From: Pseudomonas putida W15Oct28
GTDB lineage: Bacteria > Pseudomonadota > Gammaproteobacteria > Pseudomonadales > Pseudomonadaceae
DNA: 59,463 nucleotides
NCBI RefSeq assembly: GCF_000708715.2
Contig: NZ_JENB01000034.1
Span: 1-59,463, forward strand
Direction of reading: 5' to 3'
Shown here: positions 46,764 to 54,698 of the stretch, in pieces
How positions within the stretch are numbered: position 1 is the stretch's first letter
Layout: each line of letters opens with the position of its first letter
Made by a program: the position numbers and the translations under genes
Notes under the pieces: model-generated
Seen by the model: only the letters and a program-made list of their open reading frames with translations
The model's database searches: none
Told to the model about the DNA's origin: nothing

Positions 46764-47289
46764 TCGCCGCCTGATGCTGAAGGTGGGTGGTATTGCCCTG
46801 GCCCTGACGGGGCTGGGTTTGGCAGGGCACCTGATGGCCCGTGACAGCTACGGCGCGATGCCGTCGCTGTCGGGGGCCAGCCAGTGGATCAACTCGACAC
46901 CGCTGGATGGGCCAGCGCTCAAGGGCAAGGTGGTGTTGGTGGACTTCTGGACCTGGGACTGCATCAACTGCCAGCGCAGCCTGCCACATGTGAACGACTG
47001 GGCGCGGCGCTATGCCGATCAGGGGCTGGTGGTGGTGGGCGTGCATACCCCGGAGTACGACTACGAACGTGAAGTGGGCACACTGCGCAACAAGGTGGCC
47101 GGGCTGGGTATCGGTTACCCGGTGGCGGTGGACAACGACCATAAGGTGTGGGATGCCTGGGGCAACCAGTTCTGGCCGGCGCATTACTTTGTCGACCGCA
47201 AGGGGCAGGTGCGCCATGTGCACTTTGGCGAGGGGGATTATCGCGGGCAGGAACAGGTGATACAGGCGCTGCTGGATGAGAAAGGGTGA
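46753..47289 (+). CDS. Membrane-anchored thioredoxin-like (TlpA/DipZ-type) protein
   Basis: A 178-residue protein with an N-terminal anchor or uncleaved signal (about 7-29) and a TlpA/AhpC-like thioredoxin domain. The redox motif is Cys70-Ile-Asn-Cys73 in FWTWDCINCQRSLPHVNDW, close to the C-terminal domain of DipZ-type proteins. It faces the periplasm and probably keeps partner cysteines reduced or oxidised. Overlap with the DUF2790 gene suggests a functional pair, perhaps acting on its Cys pair. Confidence 0.9.
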   Translation: MRIDRRLMLKVGGIALALTGLGLAGHLMARDSYGAMPSLSGASQWINSTPLDGPALKGKVVLVDFWTWDCINCQRSLPHVNDWARRYADQGLVVVGVHTPEYDYEREVGTLRNKVAGLGIGYPVAVDNDHKVWDAWGNQFWPAHYFVDRKGQVRHVHFGEGDYRGQEQVIQALLDEKG

Positions 47290-47300
47290 TTGCCTGTGCC

Positions 47301-47392
47301 GGCCTATTCGCGGGCTTGCCCGCTCCCACAGGGAATGCGCAATCAGTGAATATTGCGCAATACCTGTGGGAGCGGGCAAGCCCGCGAAAAAG
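47301..47392. repeat. Paired inverted REP elements (class 2)
   Basis: Arms TTCGCGGGCTTGCCCGCTCC and its complement (TGTGGGAGCGGGCAAGCCCG) with an inner GCGCAAT/ATTGCGC stem, between the thioredoxin-like gene and the convergent aroE. Confidence 0.88.
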
Positions 47393-47406
47393 CCAACACC
47401 GATCAG

Positions 47407-48255
47407 TCAGGAAAAACTGGCAAAGTGCGCCTGCATCCGCGCCGCATTCGCCTCGCAACCGCTGAACAGCTCGAACGCCTTTACCGCCTGGAACACCGCC
47501 ATGTTGCTGCCATCCAGCGTGCGGCAACCCAGTGCCCGAGCCGCGCGCAGCAGTTCGGTTTCCAGCGGGAAGTAGATGATTTCCGCCACCCACAAGCGCG
47601 CATGCAGCAACTCGACCGGCAGCGGTGTGCCGGGTAGCTTGGCCATGCCCACCGGCGTGGTGTTGACCAGCCCGTCCGCCTCGACCAGGGCCGTGGCCAG
47701 GTCGGTGCCGAGCACGGCGCGACCAGCGCCGAAATGGCCATTCAGGTTGTCTACCAGCGCTTGCGCACGTGCCGCATCCACTTCGAACAGCACCAGTTGC
47801 TCGACCCCTTCACCCAGCAGGGCGTGGGCCACAGCCGAACCGGCGCCACCGGCACCCATCTGCACCACCTGGCGCCGAGCCACGTCAGGCAGGCCGCGGC
47901 GCAAGCCTTCGGCAAAGCCCAGGCAGTCGGTGTTATGGCCGACACGCTTGCCGTCCTTGAGCACCACGGTATTCACCGCACCGATGCCACGGGCTTCGTC
48001 CGACAGTTCGTCGAGCAGCGGCAGGATCGACTGCTTGAACGGGTAGGTGATGTTCAGCCCGGTGAAGCCGGTGTGTTGCGCGGCGTCGAGCAGGCCGGGC
48101 AGGGCGCTGTCCTCCAGTTGCAACTGGTCGGCATCGATCAGACGGTACAGGTAGCGCAGGGCCTGGGCGTCACCTTCGTGTTCGTGCAGGGCGGGGGTAC
48201 GCGACAGCTGGATGCCGCGGCCGATCAGGCCGGCGAGGATGGCGTGCTGGCTCAT
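47407..48255 (-). CDS. aroE: Shikimate/quinate dehydrogenase
   Basis: A 282-residue AroE/YdiB family dehydrogenase. The substrate-binding part (SRTPALHEHEG, LNITYPFKQ with catalytic Lys74, NTDCLGF with Asp110) and the nucleotide loop Gly134-Ala-Gly-Gly-Ala-Gly139 are visible. The opening GLIGRGIQLSRTPALHE fits the quinate/shikimate branch that uses NAD in hydroaromatic compound catabolism, rather than the essential biosynthetic AroE. Its start overlaps the stop of the upstream aroQ gene by 4 bases, which supports a catabolic dehydroquinase-dehydrogenase pair. Confidence 0.88.
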   Translation of the reverse strand: MSQHAILAGLIGRGIQLSRTPALHEHEGDAQALRYLYRLIDADQLQLEDSALPGLLDAAQHTGFTGLNITYPFKQSILPLLDELSDEARGIGAVNTVVLKDGKRVGHNTDCLGFAEGLRRGLPDVARRQVVQMGAGGAGSAVAHALLGEGVEQLVLFEVDAARAQALVDNLNGHFGAGRAVLGTDLATALVEADGLVNTTPVGMAKLPGTPLPVELLHARLWVAEIIYFPLETELLRAARALGCRTLDGSNMAVFQAVKAFELFSGCEANAARMQAHFASFS

Positions 48256-48701
48256 GCCGTGCGCTCCTGGAACATTTCGGCGAAGTGGCTGAGGGCCATG
48301 CGGTAGCCATGGCTGCCCAGGCCGCAGATCACGCCGACGGCGATGGACGATACGAATGACAGGTGGCGGAACGGCTCGCGCTTGTGCACGTTGGACAAGT
48401 GCACTTCGATGACCGGCAGTTCGCTGGCCACCAGGGCGTCGCGGATGGCCACCGAGGTGTGGGTCCAGGCGCCAGGGTTGATCACGATACCGGCGCAGCG
48501 GCCGCGGGCGGCGTGGATCCAGTCGATCAGTTCGCCTTCGTGGTTGGTTTGGCGGAATTCGATTTCCAGGCCGTGGCCATGGGCAGTATCGGCACAGCTT
48601 TGGGCAAGGTCAGCAAGGGTTTCGTGGCCATATTGGGCAGGCTCGCGGGTACCCAGCATGTTCAGATTGGGGCCGTTGAGCACGAGAATAAGGGGCTTCA
48701 T
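48252..48701 (-). CDS. aroQ: Type II 3-dehydroquinate dehydratase
   Basis: A 149-residue type II dehydroquinase that interconverts 3-dehydroquinate and 3-dehydroshikimate. Catalytic residues are Tyr24 (PAQYGHETL), Asn75 and His101 (EVHLSNVHKRE), with Arg19, Arg108 and Arg112. The dodecameric flavodoxin-like fold is expected. I chose the ATG at 48701 (MKPLILVLNGPNLN), while 48710 would add three residues; neither has a clear ribosome site. Together with aroE it probably degrades quinate or shikimate; the biosynthetic copy is likely elsewhere. Confidence 0.93.
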   Translation of the reverse strand: MKPLILVLNGPNLNMLGTREPAQYGHETLADLAQSCADTAHGHGLEIEFRQTNHEGELIDWIHAARGRCAGIVINPGAWTHTSVAIRDALVASELPVIEVHLSNVHKREPFRHLSFVSSIAVGVICGLGSHGYRMALSHFAEMFQERTA

Positions 48702-48853
48702 GACGGACATCGCTTTGTTGTTGTTGGATGCACCTAGTTTTGTACCGACTGGTTAGTTTAGTCAATTGGCCTAAAACGTCGTACCGGGAAAGTGGGCGAT
48801 TATCGAACTCTTGAAAGGCCGCTCCTACAAGTGATCTGTGTCTCTACGCGTGC

Positions 48854-48869
48854 ATTACAGAATTGTAAT
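48854..48869. promoter_or_regulatory. CopR/CzcR-like operator upstream of czcC
   Basis: ATTACA-GAAT-TGTAAT is a perfect 6-base inverted repeat with a 4-base spacer, matching the box bound by CopR/CzcR-type regulators of heavy-metal genes. It ends 72 bases before the czcC start. No czcR gene is in the window, so the regulator must lie elsewhere. Confidence 0.7.
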
Positions 48870-48941
48870 TTTCCCGCCACCACCACGATAACCACGGCTT
48901 TCTACAGTGCCTCGCCTACACGCGTCGACGAGGATTTGTTC

Positions 48942-50195
48942 GTGCCTATCCCCCGCAAGATCGCCTTGCTCTGCCTGGTGCTGGCCAGTGCCAGCAGCGC
49001 TCAAGCCAGTCAGAGCCTGAGTCTGCCCCAGGCGCTTGCCGCCGCCTTTGCGCAAAACCCGCAGCTGGCCGCAGCCGGCCGGGAAATCGGCATTGCCGAC
49101 GGCGAGCGGCGTCAGGCCGGTTTGATCCCCAACCCAGAGCTCTCCTGGGAGGTCGAGGACACCCGCCGCGACACCAGCACCACCACCGTCACCCTCAGCC
49201 AGCCGCTGGAACTGGGCGGCAAGCGTGGCGCACGTATTGCCGTGGCCGGTACCGGCCAGGCCATTGCCCAGCTTGGCCTGGAGCGCCAGCGCAATGGCCT
49301 GCGTGCCGATGTGGTGCAGGCCTTTCACGCAGCCTTGCGCGCGCAGACCGCACTGGAGCTGGCGCAGCAGTCGCAGGCATTGACCGAGCGCGGGCTGCGC
49401 GTGGTGCAGGGGCGGGTGACCGCTGGCCAGTCCTCGCCCGTGGAGGCCACCCGTGCCCAAGTGCAACTGGCCCAGGCCCAGGCTGAAGTGCGGCGTGCGC
49501 AAACCCAGCGCGGCGTGGCCTACCAGGCGCTGGCACGCCTGACCGGTAGCCCGTTGGCAAGCTTCGACCCGTTGCAGGCCGCCAACCTTTCGCCTGGCGT
49601 CGCGCCCAACGCCGACACCTTGCTCGACCGGGTCGAACATACGGCCGAATGGCGCCTGGCTGCTGCCCAGGTCGAGCGCGGCGATGCGTCGTTGGGCTCG
49701 GAAAAGACCCAGCGTATTCCCAACCTCACCGTCAGCCTCGGCAGCCAGTACAGCCGCGAGGACCGCGAGCGGGTGAATGTGGTTGGCCTGTCCATGCCAT
49801 TGCCGCTGTTCGACCGCAACCAGGGCAACGTGCTGGCGGCTGCACGCCGTGCCGACCAGGCGCGTGACCTGCGTAATGCCGTGGAGCTGCGCCTGCGCAG
49901 TGAAACCCGCAGCGCCGTCAGCCAGTGGCACACGGCGATGCAGGAGGTGGACGCCTACGACCGCACCATCCTGCCCTCTGCGCAACAGGCCGTGGACACC
50001 GCCACCCGTGGTTTCGAAATGGGCAAGTTCGCCTTCCTCGATGTACTCGACGCCCAGCGCACGCTGATCGAGGCCCGCGGGCTGTACCTCGAGGCTTTGA
50101 CTGCGGCGACCGACGCGCGGGCGCAGGTCGAGCGGATCTATGGCGACCTCGATGCCCTGAGCACCCCTTTGAACAGCAGGAGCAACAATGACTAA
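48942..50195 (+). CDS. czcC: Outer-membrane channel of CzcCBA efflux
   Basis: A 417-residue TolC-family outer-membrane protein with a signal peptide (about 1-23, SSAQAS). The long alternating coiled-coil segments (QAGLIPNPELSWEVED, VEATRAQVQLAQAQAEVRRAQTQ, LDAQRTLIEARGLYLEAL) fit the alpha-barrel. It is the exit duct of the CzcCBA heavy-metal pump. The start is GTG at 48942 with GAGGA nine bases before, not the upstream GTG at 48792. The stop region overlaps czcB by 8 bases. Confidence 0.93.
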   Translation: MPIPRKIALLCLVLASASSAQASQSLSLPQALAAAFAQNPQLAAAGREIGIADGERRQAGLIPNPELSWEVEDTRRDTSTTTVTLSQPLELGGKRGARIAVAGTGQAIAQLGLERQRNGLRADVVQAFHAALRAQTALELAQQSQALTERGLRVVQGRVTAGQSSPVEATRAQVQLAQAQAEVRRAQTQRGVAYQALARLTGSPLASFDPLQAANLSPGVAPNADTLLDRVEHTAEWRLAAAQVERGDASLGSEKTQRIPNLTVSLGSQYSREDRERVNVVGLSMPLPLFDRNQGNVLAAARRADQARDLRNAVELRLRSETRSAVSQWHTAMQEVDAYDRTILPSAQQAVDTATRGFEMGKFAFLDVLDAQRTLIEARGLYLEALTAATDARAQVERIYGDLDALSTPLNSRSNND

Positions 50196-51402
50196 CCCAC
50201 GCAAGATAGCCCTTCTGGTCGCCGCCATGGCCGCACTCGGCCTGGGTGGGCTGGCCTGGACCGGCAACCTCGGCCAGCCGTCGAATGCGCAGGCACGGCA
50301 CGACGACCATGGCGAAGACAGCCACGGTCATGCTGCCGAGAAGGCCGCCGAAGGCCATGCAGAGGAAGGTCACGGCGAAGAAGAGGGCCAGCTGCACCTG
50401 TCCATCGCCCAGATCGAGGCCGCCGGCGTGCAGTTGGCTGCCGCCGGCCCTCGTGAGTTGGGCACCGCCTTCAGCTTCCCGGGGGAAATCCGCTTCGACG
50501 AAGACCGCACGGCTCACGTGGTGCCGCGTGTACCCGGGGTGGTCGAGGCAGTGCAAGCCGAACTGGGCCAGTCGGTGAAGCGCGGCCAGGTACTGGCGGT
50601 GATCGCCAGCCAGCAGATTTCTGACCTGCGCAGCGAGCAACAGGCCGCCCAGCGCCGCCTGGAGCTGGCGCGCCTGACCTTCCAGCGTGAACAGCAGCTG
50701 TGGCAGGAGCGCATCAGCGCCGAGCAGGATTACCTGCAGGCGCGCCAGGTACTGCAGGAGGCCGAAATTGCCTTGGCCAACGCCCGGCAGAAGGTCGCCG
50801 CCGTGGGCCCGGCCGGCGCAGGCAACCGCTTTGAGCTGCGTGCACCGTTCGATGCGGTGGTGGTGGAAAAGCACCTGACTGTGGGCGAGGTGGTCGACGA
50901 GAGCAGCAACGCTTTTACCTTGTCTGACCTGAGCCGGGTCTGGGCCACCTTCGCCGTGGCCCCGCGTGACCTGGACAAGGTGGTGACCGGCCGCAATGTC
51001 ACGGTCAGCGCACCGGACCTGGGCGCCCAGGTCGAGGGCAAGGTCAACTACGTCGGCAGCCTGCTCGGCGAGCAGAACCGCGCCGCCACGGTGCGCGCCA
51101 CTTTGGCCAACCCCAATGGCGCCTGGCGCCCCGGGTTGTTCGTCAATATCGCGGTCAGCGTCGAGCGCTTCAATGCGGCCGTGGTGGTGCCGGAAAGCGC
51201 CTTGCAAACCTGGGAAGAACAGACTGTTGTGTTTGCCCGCACCGAGGAAGGCTTCGAGGCCCGCCCGGTGAAGGCCGGCCGCCGCGACGCCGGCCATGTA
51301 GAAATTACCAGCGGCCTGGCGGCCGGTACCCAGGTGGCCGCCGCCGGCAGCTTTGTCCTCAAGTCGGAGCTGGGCAAAGGCTCGGCCGAGCATAGCCATT
51401 GA
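50188..51402 (+). CDS. czcB: CzcB membrane fusion protein
   Basis: A 404-residue HlyD-type periplasmic adaptor linking CzcA and CzcC. A membrane anchor (about 8-27) is followed by a His/Glu-rich stretch (HDDHGEDSHGHAAEK, then EGHAEEGHGEEE) that may bind or sense Zn, Co or Cd. Next come the lipoyl halves and the helical hairpin (LRSEQQAAQRRLELARLTFQREQQLWQERI). It overlaps czcC and is followed by czcA after 16 bases. Confidence 0.95.
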   Translation: MTNPRKIALLVAAMAALGLGGLAWTGNLGQPSNAQARHDDHGEDSHGHAAEKAAEGHAEEGHGEEEGQLHLSIAQIEAAGVQLAAAGPRELGTAFSFPGEIRFDEDRTAHVVPRVPGVVEAVQAELGQSVKRGQVLAVIASQQISDLRSEQQAAQRRLELARLTFQREQQLWQERISAEQDYLQARQVLQEAEIALANARQKVAAVGPAGAGNRFELRAPFDAVVVEKHLTVGEVVDESSNAFTLSDLSRVWATFAVAPRDLDKVVTGRNVTVSAPDLGAQVEGKVNYVGSLLGEQNRAATVRATLANPNGAWRPGLFVNIAVSVERFNAAVVVPESALQTWEEQTVVFARTEEGFEARPVKAGRRDAGHVEITSGLAAGTQVAAAGSFVLKSELGKGSAEHSH

Positions 51403-51418
51403 TCACGGGGACACCTGC

Positions 51419-54400
51419 ATGTTCGAACGCCTGATCCAATTTGCCATCGAGCAGCGCCTGGTGGTGATGCTGGCCGTGGTCCTGATGGCCGCGGTGGGTA
51501 TTCACAGCTACCAGAAACTGCCGATCGACGCTGTACCGGACATCACCAACGTCCAGGTGCAGATCAACACCGCCGCGCCCGGCTACTCGCCGCTGGAGAC
51601 CGAGCAGCGCATCACCTTTGCCATCGAAACCGCCATGGCCGGCCTGCCTGGGCTGAAGCAGACCCGCTCGCTGTCGCGTTCGGGCCTGTCGCAGGTCACG
51701 GTGATTTTCGAGGACGGCACCGACCTGTTCTTTGCCCGCCAGCTGGTCAACGAGCGCCTGCAAGTGGCCCGTGAGCAATTGCCCGAGGGCATGGAGGCGG
51801 GCATGGGGCCGATCTCCACCGGGCTGGGCGAAATCTTCCTGTGGACCGTGGAGGCCGAACAGGGCGCACTCAAGGAGGATGGCACCCCATACACCCTGAC
51901 CGACCTGCGGGTGATCCAGGACTGGATCATCAAGCCGCAGTTGCGCAATGTGCCGGGGGTGGCCGAAGTGAACAGCATCGGCGGCCATGCCAAGCAGTAC
52001 CTGATTGCACCGGAGCCCAAGCGGCTGGCGGCCTACAAGCTCACCCTCAACGACCTGATCGCGGCGCTGGAGCGTAACAACGGTAACGTCGGCGCCGGTT
52101 ACATCGAACGCAATGGCGAGCAGTTGCTGATCCGGGCGCCGGGCCAGCTGGCCTCGGCCGAAGACATCGCCAATATTGTCATTTCCAGCGCTGATGGCAC
52201 GCCGATCCGCGTCAGCCATGTGGCCGAGGTTGGCTTGGGCGAAGAACTGCGCTCGGGCGCGGCCACCGAAAACGGTCGGGAAGTGGTGCTGGGCACGGTG
52301 TTCATGCTGGTTGGAGAGAACAGCCGCGCGGTGTCCCAGGCAGTCGCCGCCAAACTGGTCGAGATCAACCGCAACCTGCCCAAGGGTGTGGTAGCGGTGA
52401 CCGTGTACGACCGCACCAACCTGGTGGAAAAAGCCATCGCCACGGTGAAGAAGAACCTGATCGAAGGCGCCATTCTGGTCATCGCCGTGCTGTTCCTGTT
52501 CCTGGGCAACATCCGCGCCGCACTGATCACCGCCATGGTCATCCCGCTGTCGATGCTGTTCACCTTCACCGGCATGTTCAGCAACAAGGTCAGCGCCAAC
52601 CTGATGAGCCTGGGGGCACTGGACTTCGGCATCATCGTCGACGGCGCCGTGGTGATCGTGGAAAACGCCATCCGCCGCCTGGCCCATGCCCAGCAGCGCC
52701 ACGGCCGCATGCTGACCCGCAGCGAGCGCTTCCATGAAGTGTTCGCCGCCGCCCGTGAGGCGCGCCGGCCGCTGATCTACGGGCAGTTGATCATCATGGT
52801 GGTGTACCTGCCGATCTTTGCCCTGACCGGGGTCGAGGGCAAGATGTTCCACCCCATGGCCTTTACCGTGGTCATGGCCCTGCTCGGCGCCATGATTCTT
52901 TCGGTCACGTTCGTGCCGGCGGCCATTGCCCTGTTCGTCACCGGCAAGGTCAAGGAAGAAGAAGGCCTGGTGATGCGCACCGCGCGTCAGCGCTATGCCC
53001 CGGTGCTGGCCTGGGTGCTGGGCCGGCGCAAGCTGGCGTTTGCCGCCGCGGCGACGCTTGTGGTGCTGTCCGGGGTCATGGCCAGCCGCATGGGCAGCGA
53101 GTTCATCCCCAGCCTCAGCGAGGGCGACTTTGCCTTGCAGGCCCTGCGCGTGCCCGGTACCAGCCTGACGCAGTCGGTAGACATGCAGCAGCGCCTGGAG
53201 CAGGCAATCATCGCCCAGGTGCCGGAAGTGGAGCGGGTGTTCGCCCGTACCGGTACCGCCGAGATCGCCTCCGACCCGATGCCCCCTAACATCTCCGACG
53301 CCTATGTGATGTTGCGCCCACGCGAGCAGTGGGTGGCCCCGGGCAAGCCACGTGACGAACTGATCGCCGAGGTACAGCGTGCTGCGGCCAGCGTACCGGG
53401 CAGCAACTACGAGCTGTCGCAGCCGATCCAGTTGCGTTTCAACGAGCTGATTTCCGGGGTGCGCAGCGATGTGGCGGTGAAGTTGTTCGGTGATGACATG
53501 GACGTGCTCAACCGCACCGCCGCGCAGATCGCCAGCAGCCTGCAGGGTGTAGCGGGTGCGTCCGAGGTGAAGGTCGAGCAGACCACCGGCCTGCCGGTGC
53601 TGACCATCGACATCGACCGCGACAAGGCGGCCCGCCATGGCCTGAACGTAGGCGACGTGCAGGACGCCATCGCGATTGCCGTGGGTGGCCGCACGGCAGG
53701 CACGCTGTATGAAGGCGACCGGCGCTTCGACATGGTGGTGCGCCTGCCCGAAACCTTGCGTACGGATGTGGACGGGCTTTCCAGCCTGCTGATTCCGGTA
53801 CCGGCCAGTGCCGCCGCGGGCGCTGCGCAAATCGGCTTTATCCCGCTGTCGCAGGTGGCCACGTTGAACCTGCAACTGGGGCCTAACCAGGTCAGCCGCG
53901 AGGATGGCAAGCGGGTGGTGGTGGTCAGTGCCAACGTACGAGGGCGTGACCTGGGCTCGTTTGTGGAGGATGCCGAGCAGACCCTGATCCAGCAGGTGCA
54001 GATTCCGCCGGGTTACTGGACGCGCTGGGGTGGCCAGTTCGAACAGTTGCAGTCGGCAACCGAGCGCCTGCAGGTGGTGGTGCCGGTGGCCTTGCTGCTG
54101 GTCATGGCATTGTTGCTGATGATGTTCAACAACCTCAGGGATGGCCTGCTGGTGTTCACCGGCATTCCGTTTGCGCTGACCGGCGGGGTGCTGGCGCTGT
54201 GGCTGCGGGACATTCCGTTGTCCATTTCTGCAGGTGTGGGGTTCATTGCCTTGTCGGGGGTGGCGGTGCTCAATGGGCTGGTGATGATCGCCTTTATCCG
54301 TAGCCTGCGCGAAGAAGGGCGCCCGTTGCGGGTGGCGGTGGAGGAGGGCGCGCTGACGCGCTTGCGACCGGTGCTGATGACGGCGCTGGTGGCTTCGCTG

Positions 54401-54565
54401 GGGTTCATTCCGATGGCCTTGGCGACCGGGACCGGGGCGGAGGTGCAGCGGCCGTTGGCGACGGTGGTGATTGGCGGGATCTTGTCTTCTACCGCGTTGA
54501 CGTTGCTGGTGTTGCCGGCGTTGTATCAGTGGGCGTATCGGCGGGAAGAGCAGCAGGAGGGCTGA
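51419..54565 (+). CDS. czcA: CzcA heavy-metal RND pump
   Basis: A 1048-residue HME-RND proton-driven metal exporter. The proton-relay residues of CzcA are conserved with the same numbering: Asp402, Asp408 and Glu415 in DFGIIVDGAVVIVEN. The N-terminal helix (LIQFAIEQRLVVMLAVVLMAAVG), two large periplasmic loops and 12 membrane helices are present. It exports Zn, Cd or Co with CzcB and CzcC. The ATG at 51419 has GGGGA upstream. No metal-type specificity can be proven from sequence alone. A REP pair follows. Confidence 0.97.
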   Translation: MFERLIQFAIEQRLVVMLAVVLMAAVGIHSYQKLPIDAVPDITNVQVQINTAAPGYSPLETEQRITFAIETAMAGLPGLKQTRSLSRSGLSQVTVIFEDGTDLFFARQLVNERLQVAREQLPEGMEAGMGPISTGLGEIFLWTVEAEQGALKEDGTPYTLTDLRVIQDWIIKPQLRNVPGVAEVNSIGGHAKQYLIAPEPKRLAAYKLTLNDLIAALERNNGNVGAGYIERNGEQLLIRAPGQLASAEDIANIVISSADGTPIRVSHVAEVGLGEELRSGAATENGREVVLGTVFMLVGENSRAVSQAVAAKLVEINRNLPKGVVAVTVYDRTNLVEKAIATVKKNLIEGAILVIAVLFLFLGNIRAALITAMVIPLSMLFTFTGMFSNKVSANLMSLGALDFGIIVDGAVVIVENAIRRLAHAQQRHGRMLTRSERFHEVFAAAREARRPLIYGQLIIMVVYLPIFALTGVEGKMFHPMAFTVVMALLGAMILSVTFVPAAIALFVTGKVKEEEGLVMRTARQRYAPVLAWVLGRRKLAFAAAATLVVLSGVMASRMGSEFIPSLSEGDFALQALRVPGTSLTQSVDMQQRLEQAIIAQVPEVERVFARTGTAEIASDPMPPNISDAYVMLRPREQWVAPGKPRDELIAEVQRAAASVPGSNYELSQPIQLRFNELISGVRSDVAVKLFGDDMDVLNRTAAQIASSLQGVAGASEVKVEQTTGLPVLTIDIDRDKAARHGLNVGDVQDAIAIAVGGRTAGTLYEGDRRFDMVVRLPETLRTDVDGLSSLLIPVPASAAAGAAQIGFIPLSQVATLNLQLGPNQVSREDGKRVVVVSANVRGRDLGSFVEDAEQTLIQQVQIPPGYWTRWGGQFEQLQSATERLQVVVPVALLLVMALLLMMFNNLRDGLLVFTGIPFALTGGVLALWLRDIPLSISAGVGFIALSGVAVLNGLVMIAFIRSLREEGRPLRVAVEEGALTRLRPVLMTALVASLGFIPMALATGTGAEVQRPLATVVIGGILSSTALTLLVLPALYQWAYRREEQQEG

Positions 54566-54569
54566 GAAT

Positions 54570-54694
54570 TTGGGGCCGCTTTGCGGCCCTTTCGCGACAC
54601 AAGGCCGCTCCTACAGGGACCGCGTCATCTTCCGGCCGACGCGGTCCCTGTAGGAGCGGCCTTGTGTCGCGATGGGCTGCACAGCAGCCCCAAA
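54570..54694. repeat. Paired inverted REP elements (class 1)
   Basis: Inverted arms TGTAGGAGCGGCCTTGTGTC around an inner GGGACCGCGTC/GACGCGGTCCC stem lie between the convergent czcA and MHS transporter genes. Confidence 0.88.
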
Positions 54695-54698
54695 AATC

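Noticed and set aside
51359..53875. 838-codon frame antisense to czcA
   Set aside because: Shadow of czcA, rich in His and Gln; no domain and no start signal.
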